Positions 1 to 5,459 are shown, counted from the first letter of the stretch. The stretch is 5,519 nt of DNA from Clostridium sp. CAG:1013 (GCA_000432995.1 HF972593.1:1-5519); one strand, 5' to 3'. Numbers and translations are program-made. Notes: generated by a model not told the origin, from the sequence alone.

Positions 1-1
1 G

Positions 2-1060
2 GACGCCGGGGCTTCCCCCGCCGGTCCGGGAGAATTCACCCGGCGGGCGTTCCTCAATGGGAAGCTGGACCTGGCCCAAGCGGAAGCTGTCATGGGGCTT
101 ATTGGAGCTAGCGGAGAGCAGGCCATGAAAGCCGCTGAGGCAGGAAGTTCCGGAACTCTTTCCCGGAAGATCCAGCAGGTGAAAGCGGGGCTCTTCACTC
201 AGGCCAGTCACCTGGCCGCCTGGGCCGATTTCCCCGAGGAGGACGTGCCCGAGGTAGAGGAGGAGGAGCTTCTCTCCGGCATCCGCCAGGGGGAGGAAGC
301 CCTCCGGGAATTGCTGCGAGGTTTTGAGCGGGGAAGAATGTACCGGGAAGGTCTGGTCACCGTCATTGCGGGACGGCCCAACGCGGGTAAGTCCACTTTG
401 ATGAACCTGCTTTCCGGGTGCGAGAAATCCATCGTCACCCAGTACGCGGGCACCACCCGAGACGTGGTAGAGGAGACCGTCATGCTGGCGGGGGTTCCCC
501 TGAGACTGGCGGATACCGCCGGACTTCGTGACACCCAGGACCCGGTGGAGAGCATCGGCGTGGCGGCTGCTCGTAAACGACTGGAGACCGCCCAGCTGGT
601 GCTGGCGGTGTTCGACTCCTCCCAGGAGCTGACAAAAGAGGACCGGGAGCTGATGGATTCCCTGAAAGATGTGCCCTCCATCGCTGTGGTGAATAAGACG
701 GATCTGCCCACCGTCATGGCCGTGGAGGAGATCCAGAGCCGGTTTGAAAAGACCGTGTTTCTCTCTGCCGCCAATGGAGAGGGCCTGGAGGATCTGGAAC
801 AGGCACTGTCCGAAATTCTGGACACGAAAGATTTTCACCCGGAAGAGGGCGTGCTGTTCACCCAGCGTCAGAGAGGAGACGCCCAGCGGGCACTGGAAAG
901 TCTGGAGGAAGGGGAGCAGGCCCTTCTCTCCGGAATGACTTGGGACGCTGTGACCGTCTGCGTGGAGGATGCCTTGTTGGCATTGTCCGCCTTGACAGGA
1001 GAACAGGTGAGCGAGGAGATCGTAGACCGGGTGTTCGAGGAATTCTGTGTAGGAAAATAA
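2..1060 (+). CDS. mnmE: tRNA uridine-5-carboxymethylaminomethyl(34) synthesis GTPase MnmE (5' end missing)
   Basis: MnmE (TrmE) is a cytoplasmic dimeric GTPase. With MnmG it builds the carboxymethylaminomethyl group on C5 of wobble uridine 34, using a folate-derived one-carbon unit. The frame is open from base 2, giving 352 residues. MnmE is usually about 455 long, so roughly 100 N-terminal residues lie upstream. The visible start still holds the end of the folate-binding domain (PGEFTRRAFLNG, window residues 9-20). The inserted G domain shows G1 GRPNAGKST (124-132), G2 GTTRD (150-154), G3 DTAG (171-174) and G4 NKTD (231-234). The protein ends in FCVGK (348-352), the family's C-terminal [FY]C[IV]GK motif with its conserved cysteine. 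All key residues are intact, so the gene looks functional. An in-frame ATG at 92 is internal and not the start. Unusually, 454 bp of repeat-rich DNA separates it from its partner mnmG. Confidence 0.97.
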   Translation, partial: DAGASPAGPGEFTRRAFLNGKLDLAQAEAVMGLIGASGEQAMKAAEAGSSGTLSRKIQQVKAGLFTQASHLAAWADFPEEDVPEVEEEELLSGIRQGEEALRELLRGFERGRMYREGLVTVIAGRPNAGKSTLMNLLSGCEKSIVTQYAGTTRDVVEETVMLAGVPLRLADTAGLRDTQDPVESIGVAAARKRLETAQLVLAVFDSSQELTKEDRELMDSLKDVPSIAVVNKTDLPTVMAVEEIQSRFEKTVFLSAANGEGLEDLEQALSEILDTKDFHPEEGVLFTQRQRGDAQRALESLEEGEQALLSGMTWDAVTVCVEDALLALSALTGEQVSEEIVDRVFEEFCVGK

Positions 1061-1093
1061 AGAAAACCGCGCAGCGGCATAAAAGTTTTTGGG

Positions 1094-1115
1094 GCGCCTT
1101 TTTTCAAAAAGGCGC
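1094..1115. repeat. Perfect 10-bp inverted repeat (left-end hairpin)
   Basis: GCGCCTTTTT at 1094-1103 pairs perfectly with AAAAAGGCGC at 1106-1115 across a 2-base gap. The T-run is inside the stem and is not followed by a U-tract on either strand, so this is not a standard intrinsic terminator. It could still protect the 3' end of the mnmE transcript. It mirrors the hairpin at 1400-1421. Confidence 0.7.
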
Positions 1116-1141
1116 GACCTTAAATAAAGTCGCAAAGCGAC

Positions 1142-1153
1142 GTATTATAATAC
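1142..1153. repeat. 12-bp perfect palindrome containing TATAAT
   Basis: GTATTATAATAC is its own reverse complement and contains a consensus -10 hexamer TATAAT on both strands (1146-1151 on +, 1144-1149 on -). No TTGACA-like hexamer sits 16-18 bases upstream on either strand, so promoter activity is only a possibility. Confidence 0.4.
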
Positions 1154-1155
1154 CA

Positions 1156-1198
1156 GGCGGGACGGCCGCACGCCGCGCAGCGGATAGGCCGTCTCGCC
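1156..1198. repeat. Long GC-rich hairpin, 12-bp stem with nested stem
   Basis: GGCGGGACGGCC (1156-1167) pairs with GGCCGTCTCGCC (1187-1198) over 12 positions with a single G·U. The 19-base interior contains a second stem, CCGC-gca-GCGG (1173-1183). That 11-mer also occurs at 1067-1077. This is the most stable structure in the gap besides the element-end hairpins. It could fold in RNA from either strand. No gene is apparent. Confidence 0.6.
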
Positions 1199-1292
1199 GA
1201 TCGCCCAACACTCATCCTTCCCCGGGCCAGAAAGCTGAAAGTCCAAAGAGACATTCCCTTGGTTGCTTTCGGTTCTTTTTTGTGTAAGTGGT

Positions 1293-1323
1293 CCGGGCCC
1301 TTGTTTACGGGCCTTTGGCCCGG
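1293..1323. repeat. Overlapping alternative inverted repeats
   Basis: GGCCCGG (1317-1323) can pair either with CCGGGCC (1293-1299; 7 bp, 17-base loop) or through its first six bases with CGGGCC (1308-1313; 6 bp, 3-base loop). The two structures exclude each other. No U-tract follows, so a terminator or antiterminator role is not supported. Confidence 0.4.
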
Positions 1324-1348
1324 TATGACAACGGCCCTGAATTTTTTT

Positions 1349-1421
1349 GGCAAAGCTTCGCTTGGCCTTTAGGACCTTGGGGCGTTGCCCCAAACCCTAC
1401 AAGCCTTTTGAAAAAGGCTTG
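1349..1421. repeat. Cluster of three adjacent hairpins (right end of element)
   Basis: Three inverted repeats lie in a row. GGCAAAGC/GCTTGGCC (1349-1367) pairs 7 of 8 positions with a TTC loop. TTGGGGC/GCCCCAA (1377-1393) is perfect over 7 bp with a GTT loop. CAAGCCTTTT/AAAAGGCTTG (1400-1421) is perfect over 10 bp with a 2-base gap. The dense array of separate palindromes is typical of REP-like dispersed intergenic elements. I recall similar arrays from gut clostridia, but I cannot confirm copies. Confidence 0.55.
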
Positions 1422-1431
1422 ACCGAAAACT

Positions 1432-1458
1432 TTTACGTTTTGCCCGGCGTGATATATG
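1432..1458 (+). promoter_or_regulatory. Weak candidate promoter for mnmG
   Basis: TTTACG (1432-1437) and TATATG (1453-1458) are separated by 15 bases. The -10 is preceded by TG one base upstream (extended -10, TGATATATG). The -35 and -10 each match 4 of 6 consensus bases and the spacer is short, so this is a weak call. The long gap after mnmE makes a local promoter plausible. Transcription would begin near 1465, leaving a leader of about 50 bases. The -35 would overlap the right terminal repeat of the proposed element. Confidence 0.2.
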
Positions 1459-1502
1459 TCCAGTCCAGTCACGGACCTAAACTTTACCCGCCTTCGGCGT
1501 TT

Positions 1503-1507
1503 GGAGG
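1503..1507 (+). promoter_or_regulatory. Ribosome binding site fixing the mnmG start
   Basis: GGAGG lies 7 bases before the ATG at 1515. This decides the start against the in-frame TTG at 1347, which would add 56 residues translated from the repeat region. Confidence 0.85.
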
Positions 1508-1514
1508 TTCAACT

Positions 1515-3410
1515 ATGATTTACAATGCCGCTTCCTATGATGTTGCTGTCATCGGCGCCGGTCATGCCGGGATCGAAGCCGGTTTGGCCGCTGCCCGTTT
1601 GGGTTGCTCCACCATTGTCTTTACCATCAATCTAGACGCTGTGGGCAACTGCCCCTGTAACCCCAGTATCGGCGGCACCGCCAAAGGCCATCTTGTGCGG
1701 GAGATCGACGCTCTCGGCGGGGAGATGGGCAAGACCGCTGACGCCTGCACCATCCAAAGCCGGATGCTCAATCTGGGCAAAGGCCCGGCAGTCCACTCCC
1801 TGCGGGCGCAAATTGACCGGAACCACTACGCTCGCTTGATGAAACACAAGCTGGAGACCTGCCCCAATCTGACTCTTCGCCAAGGAGAGATTGTGAAGCT
1901 GGAACAGGGAGAGGGAGAATGGCTTCTCACCTCCCGCCTGGAAGCCGTGTACCACGCCAAGGCTGTGATCCTTGCCACAGGCACTTTCCTGGGAGGCAAG
2001 ATCTTTGTGGGAGACGTGTCCTACGAGAGTGGTCCCGACGGCATGTTCCCCGCGGCCTACCTCCCCGATTCCTTGGAAAAACTTGGCATCTCTCTCCGCA
2101 GGTTTAAGACTGGTACCCCTGCCCGAGTGCTGAAATCCTCCATTGATTTCTCCGGATTGGAAGTCCAGGAGGGGGACGAGCCGGTGGTGCCCTTCTCCTA
2201 CGATACAGAGGAGCCTCTGGAAAATAAAGCTGTCTGCCACGTGAGCTGGACCAACGACGCCACGAAAAAGGTGATCTTGGACAACATCCACCGGTCTCCC
2301 CTGTACGGCGGGCAGATCGAGGGTATCGGCCCCCGGTACTGCCCCAGTATCGAGGACAAGGTGGTGCGGTTCCCGGACAAGCCTCGTCATCAGTTGTTTA
2401 TCGAGCCCTGCGGTTTGGACACGGAGGAGATGTACCTGCAAGGCATGAGCTCCTCCCTGCCGGAGGACGTGCAGCTGGATTTCTACCATACCATCCCTGG
2501 TTTGGAGCATGTGGAGATCATGCGCACTGCCTACGCTATTGAATACGACTGCTGCGATCCCTTGCAGCTTTCCGCCACTTTGGAGTTCCGAGACTGGCCG
2601 GGCTTGTACGGAGCGGGGCAGTTCAACGGCAGTTCCGGTTATGAAGAGGCCGCCGCTCAGGGGCTGATCGCCGGAATTAACGCCGCTTTGAAGGTCCAGG
2701 GGAAAGAGCGGTTTGTGCTGGATCGGGCCAGTTCCTACATCGGGACATTGATCGACGATCTCATCACCAAGGGCGCCAGTGACCCTTACCGGATGATGAC
2801 TTCCCGTTCCGAGTACCGTTTGGTGCTCCGCCAGGACAACGCGGATCAGCGGCTCACTCCTTATGGTCGGGAATTGGGGCTGATCTCCGACCGGCGGTGG
2901 AAGAAATTTCAGCAAAAGCAGGCCCAGCTTCAGGCGGAATTGAAGCGTGCCCAGACCACGACTCTGGCTCCTTCTCAGGAGCTGAACGACATACTTGTTT
3001 CACGTGGAACATCTCCCCTTTCCACGGGAGCAAAGCTGGCGGACCTTTTGAAGCGTCCCCAGATCACTTACCGGGACCTGACCCCTGTGGATAAGGAACG
3101 TCCTGACTACCCGGAGGCAGTGTTCCAGGACGTGGAGATCCAGCTGAAATACGAGGGGTACATCAAACGCCAGCTGGCGGACATTGAGGAAGCCCGGCGG
3201 CTAGAACGGAAACGTCTGCCTCAGGACGTGGATTATTCCCAGATCAAGGGGCTGCGATTGGAGGCCGGGGAGAAGCTGAATAAAGTAAAGCCGGAAAATA
3301 TCGGCCAGGCGGGACGGATCTCCGGGGTGAGTCCGGCGGACATTTCCGTGCTGCTGATCTGGCTTTCCGCTAAGGAGCGGGAGGAACACAACAAAGGAGG
3401 GACCCAGTGA
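1515..3410 (+). CDS. mnmG: tRNA uridine-5-carboxymethylaminomethyl(34) synthesis enzyme MnmG (GidA)
   Basis: MnmG is the FAD- and NADH-dependent partner of MnmE in modifying wobble U34 of tRNAs. From ATG 1515 the product is 631 residues, matching the usual length of about 630. The N-terminal Rossmann FAD loop is GAGHAG (14-19), followed by Glu21. The conserved cysteines are present: Cys48 in CNPSIGG and Cys276 in the family signature GPRYCPSIEDKVVRF (from 272). The second GidA signature, AGQFNGSSGYEEAAAQG…, begins at 367. The C-terminal helical domain that contacts MnmE runs from about 573 (DYSQIKGL) and ends with the GRISGVSPADIS block. The start is set by GGAGG at 1503-1507. The stop overlaps rsmG, implying translational coupling. 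A parS site and a DnaA-box-like 9-mer lie within the coding sequence. No truncation or missing key residue was seen. Confidence 0.98.
   Translation: MIYNAASYDVAVIGAGHAGIEAGLAAARLGCSTIVFTINLDAVGNCPCNPSIGGTAKGHLVREIDALGGEMGKTADACTIQSRMLNLGKGPAVHSLRAQIDRNHYARLMKHKLETCPNLTLRQGEIVKLEQGEGEWLLTSRLEAVYHAKAVILATGTFLGGKIFVGDVSYESGPDGMFPAAYLPDSLEKLGISLRRFKTGTPARVLKSSIDFSGLEVQEGDEPVVPFSYDTEEPLENKAVCHVSWTNDATKKVILDNIHRSPLYGGQIEGIGPRYCPSIEDKVVRFPDKPRHQLFIEPCGLDTEEMYLQGMSSSLPEDVQLDFYHTIPGLEHVEIMRTAYAIEYDCCDPLQLSATLEFRDWPGLYGAGQFNGSSGYEEAAAQGLIAGINAALKVQGKERFVLDRASSYIGTLIDDLITKGASDPYRMMTSRSEYRLVLRQDNADQRLTPYGRELGLISDRRWKKFQQKQAQLQAELKRAQTTTLAPSQELNDILVSRGTSPLSTGAKLADLLKRPQITYRDLTPVDKERPDYPEAVFQDVEIQLKYEGYIKRQLADIEEARRLERKRLPQDVDYSQIKGLRLEAGEKLNKVKPENIGQAGRISGVSPADISVLLIWLSAKEREEHNKGGTQ
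2996..3011 (-). other. parS chromosome-partition site inside mnmG
   Basis: The minus strand reads TGTTCCACGTGAAACA, a full match to the B. subtilis parS consensus TGTTNCACGTGAAACA. ParB (Spo0J) binds parS, loads as a CTP-gated clamp and recruits SMC condensin to the origin region. With random bases, such a match would appear in a window this size about once in 100,000 (2 strands, 15 fixed positions). The site encodes the VSRGT segment of MnmG, so it satisfies both the protein sequence and the binding site. No ParB gene is in the window; one is expected nearby. Confidence 0.9.
3086..3094 (-). other. DnaA-box 9-mer
   Basis: The minus strand reads TTATCCACA, the consensus DnaA box, within mnmG and 75 bp downstream of parS. 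A lone exact 9-mer has roughly a 4% chance in a window this size. A second, 8-of-9 match (TTTTCCACA) lies on the minus strand at 3603-3611 in rsmG. There is no cluster or AT-rich unwinding region, so this is not an origin. It may be a DnaA titration site or coincidence. Confidence 0.4.
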
Positions 3411-4123
3411 TGACGGATATCCGAGAGATCCTGACAAGCCAAGCCAAGACCCTGGGAGTGAAAGTGAGCCCGGAACAGGCCCAGCAGTTCCAGACTTACA
3501 TGGAGCTTCTGGTGGAATGGAACGAGAAGATCAACCTCACCTCCATCACGGAACCGGAGCAGGTGGTGGAGAAGCACTTTTTAGACAGCATGACCCTGCT
3601 CCTGTGGAAAAAGTTGAAGCAGGGGGCAAAGGTGATCGATGTAGGCACCGGAGCGGGCTTCCCTGGGATTCCCTTGAAGATCCTCCGTCCCGACATTGAC
3701 CTGACCCTGTTGGACGGCACCATGAAACGGCTGAACTTCCTGGGGGAAGTGTGCGGCGCCTTGAAGATTTCCGCACGGCGGGTCCACAAGCGGGCGGAGG
3801 AAGCCGGCCTGGACAAGACCATGCGGGAACGGTACGACCTGGCAACGGCTCGGGCGGTGGCGCCCATGAACGTGCTGGCGGAATACTGCATGCCCCTGGT
3901 AAAGATGAAGGGCTTTTTCATCGCCATGAAGGGACCCGGCGCCGCCCAAGAGCTGGAAGAGGCGGAGAACGCCCTGGACACTTTGGGAGCAGGCGAGCCT
4001 GAAGTAATGTCCCTTACCTTGCCCGGTGGGGAAGAGCGGAATCTGGTCATTGCCCAGAAACTGCGGTTCACCCCTAAGGGCTATCCCCGTCACGGGGGCA
4101 CGATTGCGAAACACCCACTGTAA
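3410..4123 (+). CDS. rsmG: 16S rRNA (guanine(527)-N(7))-methyltransferase RsmG (GidB)
   Basis: RsmG transfers a methyl group from S-adenosylmethionine to N7 of G527 (E. coli numbering) in the 530 loop of 16S rRNA. In many bacteria its loss gives low-level streptomycin resistance. The 237-residue product has the usual length of about 238. It shows NEKINLTSI (38-46), HFLDSM (56-61) and SAM-binding motif I IDVGTGAGFPGIP (76-88). The acidic Asp102 of LLDG ends strand 2, RAVAPMNVLAEYCMPL is the family block around the catalytic face, and the C-terminus is GYPRHGGTIAKHPL. The ATG at 3410 is 9 bases after GGAGG (3396-3400) and shares one base with the mnmG stop (TGATG). A GTG at 3407, with a 4-base overlap, is an alternative adding one residue. 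The overlap suggests translational coupling. Confidence 0.97.
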   Translation: MTDIREILTSQAKTLGVKVSPEQAQQFQTYMELLVEWNEKINLTSITEPEQVVEKHFLDSMTLLLWKKLKQGAKVIDVGTGAGFPGIPLKILRPDIDLTLLDGTMKRLNFLGEVCGALKISARRVHKRAEEAGLDKTMRERYDLATARAVAPMNVLAEYCMPLVKMKGFFIAMKGPGAAQELEEAENALDTLGAGEPEVMSLTLPGGEERNLVIAQKLRFTPKGYPRHGGTIAKHPL

Positions 4124-4136
4124 GGAGGAGAAAACC

Positions 4137-4577
4137 ATGGAATTGATCATCCGAAAGGCGGAAGAGCGGGATCTGGACGGTCTGGACCAGGTGATGCTGG
4201 TGATCAGCGACGCTGCCGGTGACCGGGAGACCGTGAAAAAATTGCTGAAAAAGATCGACGCCGATCCGCAGAAATACCTGATGGTAGCAGAGGATCAGGA
4301 GACCGGCACCATTTGCGGCAGTCTGTTCGGCGTGGTGTTTGAGGATATCTGCGACAGCTGCCGGCCCATCCTTCTGGTGGAGAATGTGGCAGTACTGGAA
4401 TCTTACCAGGGCAATGGCGTAGGTCGGAAGATGTTTGAGGCTATCGAGAAATGGGCCAAGGAAGAGTGGGATTGCCACTACGAGATCCTGGCTTCTGGCC
4501 TGAATCGTACCGGCGCCCATAAGTTCTATCATGCCTTGGGCTTCTCGGAAGTGAAGGGCTTCAAGAAATATCTGTAA
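4137..4577 (+). CDS. GNAT family N-acetyltransferase
   Basis: This 146-residue protein is a single GNAT domain, which moves an acetyl group from acetyl-CoA to an amine on an unknown substrate. The acetyl-CoA pyrophosphate loop is QGNGVG (91-96, the Q/RxxGxG/A motif), preceded by strand VENVAVLE (81-88). Motif B is AHKFYHALGF (127-136). The N-terminus, IIRKAEERDLDGL, is the usual opening β-strand and helix. The start follows a strong AAGGAGGAG ribosome binding site with 8 bases between GGAGG and ATG. It begins only 13 bases after the rsmG stop, so it is probably co-transcribed. The substrate is not predictable from sequence: small-molecule amines, aminoglycosides and protein N-termini are all possible in the family. 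It is not a usual member of the mnmE-mnmG-rsmG-noc block, so it looks like a lineage-specific insertion. Its codon use does not look different by eye. Confidence 0.9.
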   Translation: MELIIRKAEERDLDGLDQVMLVISDAAGDRETVKKLLKKIDADPQKYLMVAEDQETGTICGSLFGVVFEDICDSCRPILLVENVAVLESYQGNGVGRKMFEAIEKWAKEEWDCHYEILASGLNRTGAHKFYHALGFSEVKGFKKYL

Positions 4578-4622
4578 AGTTTTTTTCCAGCCGACAGGAA
4601 ACAACAAATGCCGTGGCTCCCC

Positions 4623-4641
4623 CGTGGTAGAATCTATCACG
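4623..4641 (+). promoter_or_regulatory. Hairpin abutting the noc ribosome binding site
   Basis: CGTGGTAG (4623-4630) pairs with CTATCACG (4634-4641) over 8 bp with one G·U and an AAT loop. The stem ends exactly where the purine-rich ribosome binding site begins (4642-4650). As RNA it would place a small stem-loop beside the binding site; as DNA it is a near-perfect dyad that could be an operator. TAGAAT (4628-4633) inside it resembles a -10 box but has no good -35. Confidence 0.4.
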
Positions 4642-4650
4642 AAAGGGAGG
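4642..4650 (+). promoter_or_regulatory. Ribosome binding site fixing the noc start
   Basis: AAAGGGAGG lies 8 bases before ATG 4659. An upstream in-frame ATG at 4608 has no comparable site and would add 17 residues unlike the family, read through the hairpin above. Confidence 0.85.
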
Positions 4651-4658
4651 CACGGCAC

Positions 4659-5459
4659 ATGTTTTTTAAGGACAAGCTGAAATTGACAAGGCTGCCGGTA
4701 GACCGCGTCCATCCCAATCCCTCCCAGCCACGGAAAGTATTCCGGCAGGAGGAGCTGGAAGCCCTGGCCCAAAGTATTCGGGAAAATGGGCTGCTCCAGC
4801 CGGTGACGGTCCGCCGGGAGAACGGGGTATATTACCTCATCGCCGGGGAACGCCGCCTGCGGGCCAGTAAGCTGGCGGGGCTGAAAGAGATCCCCGCCCT
4901 CATAGCGGACTACCCCGCTCAGGACAGCGCAGTGCTGGCTTTGCTGGAAAATATCCAGCGCCAGGACCTGCAAATGTTTGAGCAGGCCAATGCCCTGGTG
5001 AATCTGCTGCGGGAGTGGCATATCACCCAGGAGGAGGCCGCAAAACGGCTTGGGATCAGTCAGTCCTACCTGGCGAACAAGCTGCGGCTGCTGAAACTGA
5101 CTCCTCAGGAACAAAGTGAGATCCTGGAGTACAAGCTCACCGAGCGTCACGCTCGTGCCCTGCTGCGGGTGGACGATTTGCCCACTCGGCAGAAGATCCT
5201 CCGAACTGCGGGGGAGAGACACTTGAACGTGTCCCAAACGGAGGAGCTGGTGGAGGCGGCCATCCGGCCAAAGGGGACAGGCCCCAAACCAAAGCGCACC
5301 TTTGTGGCGAAAGATATCCGGCTATTTATCAATACCATCGATCATGCCGTAGACGCCATGAAAACCGCGGGCATTCAGGCCCAGTCGGAGAAAAAGGAGA
5401 CCGAAGACTATATCGAGTGTACGGTGCGCATCCCTAAATCACACAGAGTACAAGTTTAA
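4659..5459 (+). CDS. noc: Nucleoid occlusion protein Noc (ParB family)
   Basis: Noc is a ParB-like, CTP-binding DNA clamp. It spreads from Noc-binding sites, attaches the nucleoid to the membrane and blocks FtsZ ring assembly over DNA. The 266-residue product has an N-terminal CTP-binding ParB domain (about 10-105) with NPSQPRKVF (20-28), GERRLRA (63-69) and ENIQRQDL (97-104). The helix-turn-helix (ITQEEAAKRLGISQSYLANKLRLLKL) spans 122-147. A linker follows, then a C-terminal dimerisation domain (about 213-260). Q135, K141, K146 and R163 fit the QKKR set reported to specify Noc sites, versus RTAG in ParB for parS; the alignment was by eye. The ParB core begins within about 12 residues of the start, whereas B. 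subtilis Noc (283 aa) has a longer membrane-targeting N-terminus; MFFKDKLKL may do that job here. An 81-bp gap separates it from the acetyltransferase gene and a terminator follows. Confidence 0.92.
   Translation: MFFKDKLKLTRLPVDRVHPNPSQPRKVFRQEELEALAQSIRENGLLQPVTVRRENGVYYLIAGERRLRASKLAGLKEIPALIADYPAQDSAVLALLENIQRQDLQMFEQANALVNLLREWHITQEEAAKRLGISQSYLANKLRLLKLTPQEQSEILEYKLTERHARALLRVDDLPTRQKILRTAGERHLNVSQTEELVEAAIRPKGTGPKPKRTFVAKDIRLFINTIDHAVDAMKTAGIQAQSEKKETEDYIECTVRIPKSHRVQV

Larger units (their letters stand above)
1080..1435. repeat. Candidate dispersed/MITE-like element with 10-bp terminal inverted repeats
   Basis: TAAAAGTTTT at 1080-1089 is repeated as its exact reverse complement at 1426-1435. 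Inside each end, reading inward, comes a T/G-rich stretch and then a GC-capped hairpin with a T-run/A-run stem (1094-1115 on the left, 1400-1421 on the right). The two ends share a GCCTTTTT…CAAAA…GGC core in opposite orientation. About 355 bp are enclosed, with further hairpins and no gene. This layout suggests a non-autonomous dispersed element. I see no convincing target-site duplication, and copy number cannot be judged from one window. The alternative is a vertically inherited structured spacer. Confidence 0.45.
1061..1514. other. Repeat-rich non-coding interval between mnmE and mnmG
   Basis: I see no credible gene in this 454-bp gap. It holds at least nine inverted repeats, a 12-bp perfect palindrome and, at its right end, the mnmG leader with its ribosome binding site. 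Short open frames cross it on both strands but have no ribosome binding sites and are arginine/proline-rich, as expected of structured GC-rich DNA. A frame in register with mnmG runs back to a TTG at 1347, but nothing supports translation from there. Small hairpins not listed separately include CCGC-gca-GCGG at 1067-1077, GTCGC-aaa-GCGAC at 1129-1141 and CGCC-ttc-GGCG at 1489-1499. Confidence 0.8.

Noticed and set aside
158..171. CTTTCCCGGAAGAT as a Noc-binding site (11 of 14 to ATTTCCCGGGAAAT)
   Set aside because: Three mismatches fall in the palindrome, it lies inside mnmE, and matches this weak are expected by chance. A genome-wide motif scan or Noc ChIP would be needed.
1094..1115. Intrinsic terminator for mnmE
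   Set aside because: The T-run is within the stem and no U-tract follows the hairpin on the + strand.
1120..1393. Two overlapping minus-strand open frames (77 and 82 codons) in the mnmE-mnmG gap
   Set aside because: Both cover the inverted-repeat region, have basic low-complexity products, and lack ribosome binding sites. They are most likely open by chance because of GC-rich palindromes.
2233..2248. Second parS candidate around CACGTG at 2238-2243
   Set aside because: Only the CACGTG core and a few flanking bases match; most flanking positions disagree with the consensus.
1632..2915. 427-codon open frame on the minus strand
   Set aside because: It lies wholly antisense to mnmG, has no ribosome binding site or recognisable motif, and its composition reflects the complement of mnmG codons.
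4580..4586. T7 run after the acetyltransferase stop as a terminator
   Set aside because: The only nearby inverted repeat (TGAAG-gg-CTTCA) is weak and well separated from the T-run, so it does not form a proper terminator.
4608..4658. Upstream ATG start for noc
   Set aside because: There is no ribosome binding site before it, it runs through the hairpin and the purine-rich site used by ATG 4659, and the added residues do not resemble the family.
4074..5237. 387-codon open frame on the minus strand across the acetyltransferase and noc genes
   Set aside because: It is antisense to two well-supported genes and their intergenic gap, and shows no family signature.
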